Assembly: GCA_037501455.1 (NCBI GenBank)
Contig: CM074855.1
Location: forward strand, 37,171,001 to 37,235,000
Direction of reading: 5' to 3'
From: Lantana camara
Lineage: Eukaryota; Streptophyta; Magnoliopsida; Lamiales; Verbenaceae
DNA: 64,000 nucleotides
The position numbers were made by a program, and so were the translations under genes. Under the pieces are notes generated by a model. That model was given only the letters and a program-made list of their open reading frames with translations, did no database searches and had not been told where the DNA came from. Shown here piece after piece: positions 1 to 11,611 of the stretch. How positions within the stretch are numbered: the stretch's first letter is position 1; the number at the start of each line of letters is the position of its first letter.

Positions 1-1913
1 TATTTATAAATCATGTTGTGACCTTACTTAGAGTATTAGGAATTAAATTTGGAATTTAATTTAACAATGTAAGTTGATTTTGAAATTATTTTATAATTTT
101 ATTAACTTTTGAATTAATTTGGAAAATTAATTATTTAAAATTCCAAAATCATATTTTATAATTAAAATTAAATTAATTTCGAAATTAATTAATTAAATGT
201 TGACCAAAAAGTCAAAATTACTATTGAAAACATTTACTATTCAATTTCTTGTGAATTAAACACTTTATAACACAAAATTAAACACATACATACACACACT
301 ATCACACGAGCACATGAATTTGGTTCAAGAACATTATGAATGTGTTCTTGAGCTCATGAAGATGTTCATACTAGTTCATGATCATATTCAACAAATTTTT
401 GAATTCATATCATATAATTAAATTCAAATGTAACACTTTAATAATAAATTAAATTCAATTAAATTATTCTAAGCATAAATTTAATCAAACAAGAACATAA
501 TTATTTAAATATACATTCATATTATATCATATCACATTTCATGCATTTAATTAAATAAAATTTCATAATGTAGGCACATTACACATAAAACTAACAATTA
601 TGCATATATATTATAAAAATAAATTCCTAAAGCATAATTTTATTATTCCTAAGCATACTACTAATATTATAATATTAAAAACATAACATAAAGCATGAAA
701 TAATAAAAGAAAATTGCACCTTAGAGAGAAGAGAGAGAGGGTCACGAGAGAGAGAGAGATTTTGGGAGGTTTTGGGTGTGATTTTTGTGTTATGCTTCTA
801 AGGGTATTTATAGGTATGTCTTGGGGGCTTATGTTGCAATTAATTTGATGAATCATGTAGTGAATAAGCTAGGTTCATTTATTAGGGGGTTAAGTGTATA
901 CTTAGGTGTTATACTTAGGTGTTTATTTAAGAAATAATTAATTATTTTAGTAATCATGACAAAATAAAAATAATTCTAAAATGGTAATAAATTCGTAGAA
1001 GAACGTCTACGGTTTAGTTTGAAATGAGATGAATTGCAAAAGAAAGAGAATCGAAAAATCTTTCTAATGGTTATAAATACTTAACGTTTGAACTTCTACA
1101 TTTAAGGTAGTAGTCGTTCGGGAATTTTGAAAAATACAATAAAATTCATAAACGAAGCTAGAATGTGAATTGATTTCCGAGAAAATGTCCATGATTATTG
1201 AAATAATTCAAGGATCATTTTGACTGTAATATTGTATACCAAATGTTGGACGGTTTGAAAATTAGTTTTTACGGTAGAAATAGTACTTTGGGAAAATAAG
1301 GAAAAAATTATAAATCGAGTTAGGGTTTGTATTAGAGTTTGGAAAAGATCTTAAAATTCATAAAATAATCCAAGGATCGTAATGGTTATAATATTGTATA
1401 AGAAAAACGTTGGAATTTAGAGATTTCTAATTTAGGGCAAAATTAGGGTTTTTCGGCCGGTTTTGATTTCTACGGAAGCTACGTTAAGAATTAGGGTTTG
1501 GAAATCATACCAAAATTCATAAAATTTTGCAAGGATTCTATTGAGCCCAATATTGAATAGGTAAAAGTGTTTCGAAAATTCCTACAATTAAAGATGAATA
1601 GTATCTAGGGACCTAAATGGAATTTTCAACAAATAATTTTAAAAATATATTTTGGAACAATGAAAACTATGATATGAGTTTGGAAAATATAGAAATCAGC
1701 TTTCTAAGGTTTTTCAAGGTTTAGGTAAAGGTTTAGGGTTCGATGGATGAATAGTGATGTGATTCTCTCAAAAAGGCACAAATCAAAAATCAGAACATAA
1801 ATGCACATAATTCACATAAAATGGAATGTGTAATGGACTAAGGCTATAAACGCTTTCCTCTTAACCCTTTACTTACCCGTGCTATCCTGATCTCAAAAAT
1901 CCGGGCTGTTACA
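1..1913 (-). repeat. LTR, right (5') part, gypsy/LARD-type, left end outside window
   Basis: The right edge is a clean LTR terminus: read on the minus strand it starts TGTAACAGCCCGGATTTTTG at 1913, the same TGTAAC/TGTGAC-rCCCG start seen in every gypsy or LARD LTR in the window. The rest is AT-rich non-coding DNA. A minus-strand AAG/GTGCAA splice-donor-like site lies near 719, preceded on that strand by CTCT-rich sequence, as in the other LTRs. The left terminus is not in the window. It abuts the interior of a different LTR at 1914, so it is best read as the right end of an insertion into 1914-3353. No gene seen. Confidence 0.7.
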
Positions 1914-3353
1914 GGAGCCGTCGGAAAGTCGCCGGGCCGCCACCGTGCCGCCGTCGAAAGTCACCGGAAAAATCCTGAAAAATCAGTCCTGAATGAAGTC
2001 TTCGTGCCCGTTCCGAATCCTCGATCAATTTCTGGAAATTCCAAGTCAATGTCCTCCAATTTCAGAACTAAGAAAACGAAAACCCTAAAATCTTCAAACT
2101 CAAATTACTTCAAAACCGGTGAACCAAAATGCGATCCGAAAGAAGCGTTGTCTTACCCGTGACGAGCTCTTCGAAAGCCCTAAGGTAGCTTACCGGAAAA
2201 ATCCTCGGAGCTAGTGCCGCCGTTGCGCCACCGCCACCAAACCGCCAAATCTGGAGTCGCGTGATCAATGGCCACTAGTTCTCGTCGTTCCGAAAAACTT
2301 TCGTGAAGAGCCTGAGACCAAAAGATTACTGGAAAAGGCCCCCGATGGCCGCCGAAGTTTCTTCCGCCGCCCACATCGCTGGAACCACCACCTACGGCCA
2401 AGATCTGGTGAAATCGATGCCGGAAATGAACTCAGGGGGTCGAAAAACCTTGGAAACCATCAAGCCCCGTCGAAAACCACCGCCGCTACATTGACGGGCG
2501 CCGCCGCCGCGAGCTTCAGGAGGCGCGGATGGCCGCACTGCCGATGTCAAACGGTGCACCGGGGAGTCTACTTGCTGGGTCTTGGGCGCGTGCATCGAGG
2601 AGATGGCCGGAAACAGCCGCGAATGCCGGCGAAGTGGCGGCGGTCTAACACCTCCGCAGCTGCTACTGAAATTCGACCATAACTCCACCACTGTTCGTCG
2701 TTAGGCCATGAAATTGGTACTTTTGCGTCGGTCTCGCCGAGATAATCGAAATGGACTATTCGTTTGTTGAATTCCGTCGAGAAACGAATGAGTTATGGGC
2801 TCGTAACCGAAGCCGCGCATAGTGACCCGCGGGAGAGAGTGGGAGAGAGGAGAGAGAGAAGAGAGAGAGAGAGAGAAAAGAGATTGGGAGAAATGTGTCT
2901 TGTGCACAAGCTATATACAACCGGGTATCCTTATGGCGTAGCAAAGTGAAATATCGCGTACAAATAATCACAAATAAATTTGGTAAAGTTACGAATAAAC
3001 ATTCAAACTCCGAATTAATTTTATAAATTAAAATAAAAGAGATAGATTTACCAATTAGAGTTTAATTCAATTTAATTTTAGAAACCTTTCGTACCATTTA
3101 ACGACATTTCATAAACACATGATTGACAATTAATCTCAAGGAATTAAAGTAAATCGAAATTAAACAAGTTAAGTAACATGATGGATTTAAAATCATCTTA
3201 ACCATTAATTTTACAATAATCCAAATGATCACATATTAAATTGGATTTATATTAAATCACATAATTTAAGAACTTTTAAATTAAACACACACAAGTGTAG
3301 AGACTTACTTGTTGATATCGTCAGGACACCCTTCGAGAATACAGGGCGTCACA
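1914..3353 (-). repeat. LTR 5' fragment, same family as the solo LTR at 60018-63522
   Basis: The minus-strand start TGTGACGCCCTG lies at 3353. The GC-rich middle (about 1920-2900) matches the GC-rich part of the plus-strand solo LTR at 60018-63522 in shared blocks: the TTTCTCGACGGAATTC block near 2765-2790 against 60456-60475, and the AAAGTTNTTCGGAACGACGAGAAC block near 2278-2303 against 60960-60985. It breaks at 1914 where another LTR terminus begins. The several short open frames here on both strands come from the GC-rich composition and have no recognisable product. Confidence 0.7.
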
Positions 3354-4128
3354 GTAGGTTTGTGTGATTTGATTTCTTATGAATATGAACGAAGTAAGGA
3401 TGGTTTGAAACTCGTTCTCGCCGAGTTGTTATGCTTTTGATTATGAATATAGTTCGTGAAATGGGAGTGGACTTCTACTTACTAAAATTGGTTGATTTTG
3501 GCCTTCGGCCTTAAACCTTTTTATTTATATATAATATCATGGGATAAAATGATTTAGAATGCAAAAACCACGCCCCGGTTCATGAACTCTTTAATTTTGA
3601 ATATGCTATGCTCATATGTATATGTAAGTGTGCGTGTGTTAGCCCCCTCACCAGTCGTTAGGACTGACCCTCGTTTTCGTTTCTCTTTTTCCCCTTGTTT
3701 TCTTTAAGTTATAGGTGTTCGTGGGGAGTTGTGCTAGGCGGTGGTCTTTTTGGTCGAGTCGAGTTTCGTAGCCGGTTCCATGCATCAGTTTATTTTATTT
3801 TGTTCTACTGAACTTATGGAATTATGTTAATGCGATTATGAATCGATTTGGAAAATATGTATAAGAAGAATTTAAATTTGAGATTTGAAACTCGTATCTC
3901 TTCTTATTTAATGAGCATGTATGTCTGATTATTTGAATCCTGGGAGCTTACTATGTAATATTTGATTTGATTACGCACTCTGATTTAGCCTCTAGACCGC
4001 CTAGCATAGGAGAGAATTTGTTTATCTCCCGTTTGCCATAGTTTGATACGTGTGTAGAGTTTCCATTTCGTTACACGTGTTGGACTATGGTGCGGGGGAT
4101 GTAGTGCCTTGCGCTCCGGGGTGCTACA
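3354..4128 (+). repeat. LTR 3' fragment, LARD3-like family
   Basis: The right end is a canonical plus-strand terminus, GCGCTCCGGGGTGCTACA ending at 4128. The body matches, in reverse complement, the LARD3 LTRs (49080-49270 and 55140-55330), including the block around TAGAATGCAAAAACCACGCC and the GTGCTAGGCGG block at about 3732-3742. Only the last ~775 bp are present. The left side is cut exactly where the terminus of the LTR ending at 3353 begins, which suggests that element inserted here. No coding potential. Confidence 0.7.
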
Positions 4129-4398
4129 CACAGAGTTAACAAGACTGAATATTTATTTAAGACAATGTAGCAGTGTACAGGATATATATCAGAGATCATT
4201 AACTTTAAACTTGAAGTATTGTACCAAAATGGGAAAACGTTTAACTAGGATGATGGAATCTTTGAACTCGAATGACTTGATTTTGAAATAATTTGAATAC
4301 ATAAGAATATTCAAGGTTCTAGTTGAAATAGTTTAAACCTCACCTATTTATTTAGATAAGTTGATAGTTGGTGGAAGGCAGGGTTCAAACAGTACCCT
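4129..4398 (-). repeat. Left piece of an LTR interrupted by LARD1
   Basis: This piece is contiguous with 15796-17743 once LARD1 and one copy of its ACCCT duplication are removed. On the minus strand it carries AATAG/GTGAGG at about 4350, which fits the second splice donor found in the related LTRs. Its left end stops at the terminus of the plus-strand LTR fragment ending at 4128, so the rest of this LTR should lie left of the window. A 60-codon open frame at 4109-4291 crosses the LTR boundary and is not credible. Confidence 0.55.
4394..4398. other. Target-site duplication of LARD1, left copy
   Basis: ACCCT here and again at 15791-15795 flank the element exactly outside its TG...CA termini. 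Five bases is the normal duplication length for Ty3/gypsy-type integrase. Confidence 0.95.
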
Positions 4399-7300
4399 TG
4401 TAGCACCCCGCACGTGAGGCGCCACATCCCCCGCACTAAGGCTCAACACGAGTAACGAAACAGTAAATTCGCACCCGTATCAAACCCTAGCGAACGGGAG
4501 ACAAACATAAAAACCTTCCTAAGCTAGGCGGAGCTAGACCCTCCAATGATAACCAATCAACAAAATATAATGCATAGCAAACCAAAGTTCGATCATACAA
4601 ACCATAAATGGAATTCGGGCTCTTCAGGCCTCTTTTAAAACATAGCAAAGCCCAGTAAGGTCAATTCAATAACAGTTACATAAATATTCAAGTTCGGAAC
4701 TACAAAATCGAATCAAATATAAATCAAGTACATGAGTGAGTGCAAAGACTCTCCTAACCTAACTCGACCAACTTAAAGACTCCAAACGTCTCCGCCTAGC
4801 CCGAAACTCCAGAGTCAAACCTGCGCACTAGAAGATTGGGGGAGGGAGAGGGTCAGTCTCTAGAAGACTGAGTGAGCAGGAGCGATACATATATATATAA
4901 AACATGCACATGCAAGTCATAGATTCCGAACAAGGTTTTGTTGGCAATTAGTTCCCTAAAAGGGCAAGAGAATGATTAACCAATGCTCGGATTTTATGAC
5001 TAATTCATATTAAATTCATTCCATTCGTAAATCATACTTAAATATAAGGCTCGGCGAGTGAGCGTGCACAACCTCCATCCAAACTCCGACCGTGTACGAC
5101 AATTATCAATAATATATTGATTAGGTGATCATGCAATATATCATAATACAGGCAGACCATAAATCAAGTCCTAAATATATTGTTTGGGCAATCCGATTCC
5201 CGGCATTCCCGCACAGTGCCTATCAATCGAAAATCAATCAGTCAATCAATCATTCAATTATAATTAATTCCAACCTTCTTCCTCCGGGTTGGTGGTGGGT
5301 TTGCAAGACCCGACCACCTCTGTCTTTGACCAAAAGGGGTTACATGACTCCCCAGATGGCACTCAGCTACCTTTCCCCGCCAATCTCCTGACGAGGTCCA
5401 GTACCGCTGTCTATTAGTGGGACTAGTATATGGGATCCCCGTCAGCCCTTGCTTCATCGGTTAGCCACATACACTAAGTCCCGGGGCCCGTTCTGTAACT
5501 AGTGATAAAGGTGTCTCGCCAAAACATTTGATTCATAAGAATCATACCATATCCATCATTATCCATTTGAAAAGGGTTTACTCGATCAATCATACTATAA
5601 GAATCATACCTTACCGTGTAATTCGGCATATGCTATATACGTACCTCTCCGTGTCATCCTATTCCGTAGCTAGCATGAAGACACACGGTTTGGAGCATAG
5701 CCTCATCATAAAACCATTTTTAAAGCTTATGTACGCTCATACATATAACTCAGAAGGATTTACTCGATAACTCCATTTGAAAACCATATATATATAATCA
5801 TAAGGGTTTTGGCCAAAGCTTTTCACATAAGGGTTGTAGGGTTTAATACGTAGCTACAACGAAAACACCCTCACCTGAACCGTGACGATACCAGGGTACG
5901 AATACCAAGTGCCTGAACGATCAAAAGCTCTCCACCCTGGAGATAAACTGTACAAAAGACCACAAGACGTGTTCGTGAGACTCAAGACTCTAATGAACCA
6001 TATATGACGCACGGCCATGAAGTGAATATGATATGAATGCATAAATGATCATATTATATCAATAAAATGTTCATGTGCACGATTAAGAAATTTAAAACAT
6101 ATAATCAACTCATTCATTCATACGTTCCGTTCAATTTCATAAGTTCATAAATTCATATAAATTTCATAAATTCATAACATTCATAATATTCATAAATTCA
6201 TAATATTCATAATGCATAATATTCAAATTCATATTTAGGATTAAAATAAATAATTGGAACGTTCAATCAATAGTCGGTAGAATAATTACGCGAAATAGAA
6301 TTCAATTAATTTCAATAATTAGATTAAATCAAATAATAATTGAAATATATAATAAATATATATAATATATAATATATATATAATATACAATATATAATAT
6401 ATATACATGTATTCACGTATACTTACACACACACACCCATGCATGCACAATATATATATTATAAACTAAATACAACCATGCATGCATTATAACACAACAC
6501 ACACCTCATATATATATATATACATAATTACGTACACACACACAACATGCATGCACATAAACACAAATATATATATTATATATGATATACACTTGCATGC
6601 ACAATACAACCACAAACAACACCATTCCCATGCATGCAAGAACCAAAACAGCAGCAGCAACACACATTCACGCAGGCAAAGGATCAACAACAGCAGCAGC
6701 AAAACTCAAGGAAGACGCAGGAAAAGAACTCAAGCAAAACGGGGTGACACGGGGGTGTCACCCACAAAGCTTATACCGAGACACCCCCGTGTCTCGGTAC
6801 AGCAAGTCCGGACCATTCTGCACCCCCGTTCCTCACTGGAACGAGGAGAATTGACACGCCCGTGACAGCAGCAGCAGCAGCCCAGTTTCGACAGCAAAAA
6901 CGCAGAAAACAGAGCAAGGAAAAGGCAGGCATATACGAGCAAAATAGGTAACAATACAAGGCACAAATTGCTGCAACAATTCAACCATAATACCTGCTAA
7001 AAAGCCATGAAAGATGACAGCAAAAAGGAGAAGGAAATTACAGCAAAAATGACAGCAACTCTCTGCGTGAAACAGGGCAAAACGAGAAGAAAAACAGGGC
7101 ATGCTTGCGTTCAATAAATCCGATTCATTTCAGGTCCATAAGTCCATCAAATATGCAGCAAAACATCATATATTCAACATATAATTCAGTCCCAAACGTG
7201 ATCAACAAAGAAGAGAAGACATACGTGACCTTCAAGTGAGATTTCCGAAAATTGTCATAAATGATATGTCATAAATTCCTCAACAACCACGAAATCAATG

Positions 7301-8581
7301 ATCATAAATGAGATGAGGATGTCAAAACAATCATTCTCATGCTTGGAATCGATCAAAACCGTTAAGAATCAAAGAAGATCATAAATTTGCTCAAAACCTC
7401 CATTTTCGGGAAAATGGGCAGAAATGAATGAAACCATGTGCAAAATCTTGAATGAAAAGATGAAAATGAACAGAATTAATCATATAATACAACCCTTAAC
7501 TTACCTTGATGATTGGTTGAAGTTTGGATGAGATTTGAGCTCCAAAATCTCTATGGTTTGAAGGGTTACGGGTCTGGGATTCAGAACAGAAACTTTGGCT
7601 CAGTTTTGGGGCTTGTGAGAGGATTATCTTGGTTAGGGCTTGTTATGTCATGGTAAAGGGTTGAGTTAGGGTTTCAAAGAATCAAACTATAGTTAATTTG
7701 GTTATGGTTTAGCCAAGATATAGTTGAATTAGTGTAACAAGGTCATGTTGTTCGCCGATTCGTCTTTCGGTTGAAATTCGAAGGTTCAAACGACTTAGGA
7801 AAAATGTAAGGCTAGGTTTACTAAACTCGAATCTTCGTTACGAGTTCAGCGGATTTGACGAAACTCGAATCCGAGTTCCCGAGCTCAAGATATTAAATTC
7901 GGAACCAAGGGTACGCTAAGTGCTCGTTAGCTCCCGTTTTGGTTCCTCAATTAAAATTAAATTCGTTAACCTATCAAATGAATTCAAAAACATAAATTTA
8001 GTATAAAATCATGTTCATAACACATATATGTACAACATATTACAAAATCGTGGCAATTTGATATCATTTCATATAAGAACGAAGCACATACATGCAAAAT
8101 GAAATAAAATTCATGCATGAATATATTAATCCCATGCAATTCATGCAAAATTGAAATAATTCCATGCGAAATGATTCCCATGCAAAGTATGATTTCATGC
8201 ATGCATATATTAATATTCCCCATGCATGCATATTAATCTCACGTAATATATATATATAATTAAGTAATTAATTAAAACATGATTAATTTAACATAACACT
8301 TAATTAGCATAATCATTAAATTAATAATAAAATACATAAACATATATGTATACTTAAAGAAATAGTTATATATATATATATATATATAATACGACATATA
8401 TATACTTTAGAGTTAATAATAAATAAAAAAAAATAAACTATAATAAAATTGATTAATAACAATTATAATAAAATTAAATATAAAACACCTAAAACAATTA
8501 ATCACATAATTAAATAATTAAATTGCGCAATTTAGAAGCAAATATGACATATTAATAAAATTGAAAAACCGGGGCGTTACA
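4399..8581 (-). repeat. LARD1 3' LTR (4183 bp)
   Basis: On the minus strand it starts TGTAACGCCCCGG at 8581 and ends GGGGTGCTACA at 4399. Contents on that strand in order: AT-rich upstream part with a TA microsatellite (8367-8389), a first splice donor ATCAAG/GTAAG (intron from 7504), four GC-rich inverted motifs (6742-6865), a mini-exon candidate (5876-5947), and a third acceptor GCGCAG (4821-4826) beside GGGCTAGGCGG. The small open frames at 6482-6865 and elsewhere recur identically in the other LTR and are repeat DNA. Confidence 0.93.
8367..8389. repeat. TA dinucleotide microsatellite
   Basis: A run of alternating TA that is 4 bp longer than its counterpart in the right LTR (near 15580-15597). 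It is the only length difference I found between the two LARD1 LTRs. Confidence 0.85.
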
Positions 8582-8598
8582 ATCTCTCCCCCTTAAAA
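8582..8598 (-). other. LARD1 polypurine tract
   Basis: On the minus strand TTTTAAGGGGGAGAGAT directly precedes the TG of the 3' LTR. It closely matches the tract of gypsy1 at 28637-28655. This is the plus-strand DNA priming site during reverse transcription. Confidence 0.9.
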
Positions 8599-8639
8599 GA
8601 ATCCGTCCTCGGATTCACTGCACGCTTAAACCCACCAAT

Positions 8640-8799
8640 GAGAGATTCCCCGTCTCTTGCAAGCAACAAGGAGAGAGCCCCGTCTCTCAAGCAGCAATGA
8701 GAGAACCCCGTCTCTCCAACAATAATGAGAGAACCCCGTCTCTCGCAAGCAAAGAGAGTACCCCGTCTCTCAAACAAAAATAAGAGAATCCCCGTCTCT
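8640..8799 (-). repeat. 29-bp tandem hairpin minisatellite
   Basis: Six units begin near 8640, 8671, 8699, 8728, 8753 and 8782. Each is built as GAGAGA-nnCCCCG-TCTCTC, that is, complementary arms around a C-rich core, spaced by A-rich linkers. A related five-unit array lies at the same position in LARD2 (35871-36005). Confidence 0.85.
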
Positions 8800-11590
8800 T
8801 AACCGAAAATAAAGCAAGGAAGTCTCCAATACTCCCAAGCAACTCACGCAAAACCCAAATTTAAAATCACGTAAGGCACCCAAAGCAAGTAATAAACGTC
8901 GTTCACATCGATATTCAATTTCTCCAAGTAATTTAACACTGTACAGATCAAAACACCTAACATAAAATTTATATAAGTTAAATTTGCATGGATGCATGTA
9001 TCATGAATGCTATAAGTACCGTTCACCGTAGTTGCAAAATTTCAAAGTGTGAATTGTCATTGTCCAAGATGTGATCTGTCCTGAATGTAACTCAGTGTCC
9101 AGCTTGTCTTGGACCTCTTCAGGATACCCCAATGAAACAATTAATGAAGCCTTCAGGGATTACACTTCTTAGATCCCTTCTGCCCGGTACTGCTCCCCGT
9201 CTCCATCATTCCTCTTAATCCCCATTCAGCCCCCTCTTTTTACTCATCCTAGCTTGACCTCCCGAAAACCCCCAAGAATAACTACCCCTGACAACCTTGA
9301 CGATTCAATCCCTTCCTAGAGGTATTCGTCATTAGGGTCTACCTTAACACGAATCCTTTTCCATCTTCCGCGCAAATTATCCATTCATTTCCTTTTACCC
9401 TCTTAAGGTTACATTCGGCATCCGGCTCCACATTTCTTGTATTTGAAGATAGAATGTTCTTGATAATTCTTGTTGGTTGATGTAAGTCCTCCAATGGTCA
9501 CCTTTTCCCGGTTTGGCTTCTTCTTAGATTTCCTTCCGCAGTATCGTGGGACTAACCGAGAACTTGATAATAGTGTCATTATTGAACCCCTTCTTTGTAC
9601 CCTATTAGATTACTCGTGATCGTCATCATTCCATCATATGCCAACTTGATTCGACACTCTCTCTTGTCAATTCTGACTTAGGAGTTTCCAGAAGCTTCCT
9701 TATAAGTCTGTTATTCCCAGATCCATGTTCTATACATAAGAACATTCTCCAAGCCATTTCCGTTATCCCTAGTGAGGGACTCCAACCCGAATTGAGTAAC
9801 TTAACTCTCCTTTTAACAACTTAACCATTCAAGTCGTCTTGTTTATTTCTGATCATCACTAATAAGACTCCCAGGTCTTCCTTAATTTGCAATTTCGTTA
9901 TTCTTACTGAAATATTTCTTCAAGCACCCTTTCAATCGTCCAATTTGTTCCTCAGTCGTGCTCTCCCCCTTTAATTTCTGTTGTACCGGGTTGAACTCCA
10001 TCGATTCTTCTTTTATCGAAACTCTTGGTAGGTAAATCCCATTAGGTGGAGTTTAACTGATATAAAAATCAAAGATTTGACCTTTCAACTCCTTCCCTAG
10101 TTCTCTTGATGTCCGAACTCCTTTCTTAATCTTGTCCCGAACTCCAGTCCCACTTCTCCTCCTGAATTCTTGTTTCCGTTAACCTATCCCTTAATAGAAG
10201 TTCTTATTTCCCAAATTCTCCTTCCTTTTAATGTCGTCCTATTATTTCTTTTCTCCATAACTCAGATGCGGCTCGGTGGAACTGATACGTGATAGTTGAG
10301 GCGAAAGGACTTCCTATCAAGTAAACACTAAAATGCATGTTGGGTTAAAATGACAATGCATGGTTCACGTTTACATCAAGCAATTATACAACACATTAGC
10401 GCACGAAACCAATTAGAAATGCACGGATAAACATAAGTCAAGAGAATAAATAACTAATGCAAAATGTGATGCACGTGCTATGAATGTTTTGGAACCTGTC
10501 ACCAAGGTGATAAGTAGTTAGCTCGGTAGCTTTTCCTCGTTCCTCCAATCTCGAGGTTACTTTGACTTGGTGAGTATCCCTTGCCTTTCCCACGGTCTTC
10601 AGGTTTTCCATGAGTCTTTTTGCATCACTTGTATCTTCCACTATCCGAGATTGCAATTTCTTAATACTTGATTCTTCCACGTCTACCGAGTTAGTATCCA
10701 AACTTCTCCTCGGAATTCGACCTTTACTTCTAATCGTCACATCAATCAAGAATTCCGCGCTTATCCTTTGTGAATTTAATTCACCTCCAATTGCTTATAC
10801 TTGAGCGCATGATGTCCTCTCTTTCTTGTTTCCATTTGTTGCTCCATATCTTCCAATTTAACCTCACAACATGACAATTCAGCTTGGATTTGGAAAATTG
10901 AACTCAAGTCCTGTTCTCCATATCGCCACCTTCCCTCTATTCGTGTTTACCCAAATGCTTGTCTTCTAGAACCCGACTTCTAATCACTAGGTTTAGTTCG
11001 AAATCTTTCTTTGTAGACCCTTGTTATCTCTACTCCTCTTAATTACTAGTACCTCTTCCATGATCCAAATCCGGGACCAATATATCTTCAAGGTTTTGTT
11101 CCCTTCATTTCTTAGGTTGCAAGATCCTCCTATTTCTATTACCCCAAATGTTCCTCTGCCATCGCATCGCCAAGGTCGAACCTCCCATTCTGAATCCCAA
11201 CCGTTAATTGCAACTTAGTCTACAAAGCCACATAACTAGCATTCTCCACACTCTTCCTCGGCCATCTTTCCTATCTTCCATGCCTCCGAAGGAATTTGCA
11301 ATAGGTTGTTGTGATCATAAAATTTGGCCGTGGTTTGATATCATCTTTATAACCTGGAAACCATAACTCATTTCAAGAATGGATGCATGCGATTAGTGCA
11401 TGCTCATGGCACCTATTCAATACGAAATACAAGAATCCATAAAAAAATGCAACAAGTAATTCAACAAAATTCTTAAGGAAACCAAATTCCATATTCAAGA
11501 TCGATGCAATGCACATAATATCACATAGTCCCTATGCCGTTCGACTTAGACTGACTCCGACACGACTCAAGAACACCGGTTTTGCAACCG

Positions 11591-11603
11591 GGCTCTGATA
11601 CCA
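11591..11603 (-). other. LARD1 primer-binding site (initiator Met tRNA)
   Basis: The minus strand reads TGGTATCAGAGCC eight bases inside the 5' LTR, the standard plant complement to the 3' end of tRNA-iMet. It is followed in the sense direction by CCGGTTGCAAAACCGG, a perfect 6-bp stem with a GCAA loop (11575-11590). Confidence 0.93.
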
Positions 11604-11611
11604 CTTAAGGA

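Larger units (their letters stand above)
8582..11611 (-). other. LARD1 internal region, non-coding
   Basis: About 3.0 kb between the LTRs without retrotransposon protein domains. It contains the purine tract, a hairpin minisatellite (8640-8799), a long C/T-rich stretch on the plus strand (about 9060-10260, purine-rich in the element's sense), and the primer-binding site. Blocks match the LARD2 internal region: about 8990-9040 against 36230-36270, 10300-10345 against 37540-37595, and 10455-10510 against 37690-37745. The open frame 10438-10749 (minus, 103 residues) resembles no known family. Confidence 0.8.

Noticed and set aside
6482..6865. 127-residue open frame, repeated at 13695-14078
   Set aside because: It lies in both LARD1 LTRs, is rich in TA- and CA-repeat codons, overlaps the palindrome cluster and has no family features. 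Conservation is explained by LTR identity.
8640..8799. CRISPR-like array (29-bp period repeats)
   Set aside because: Units are contiguous hairpins with short A-rich linkers in a plant retrotransposon, without unique spacers of constant length.
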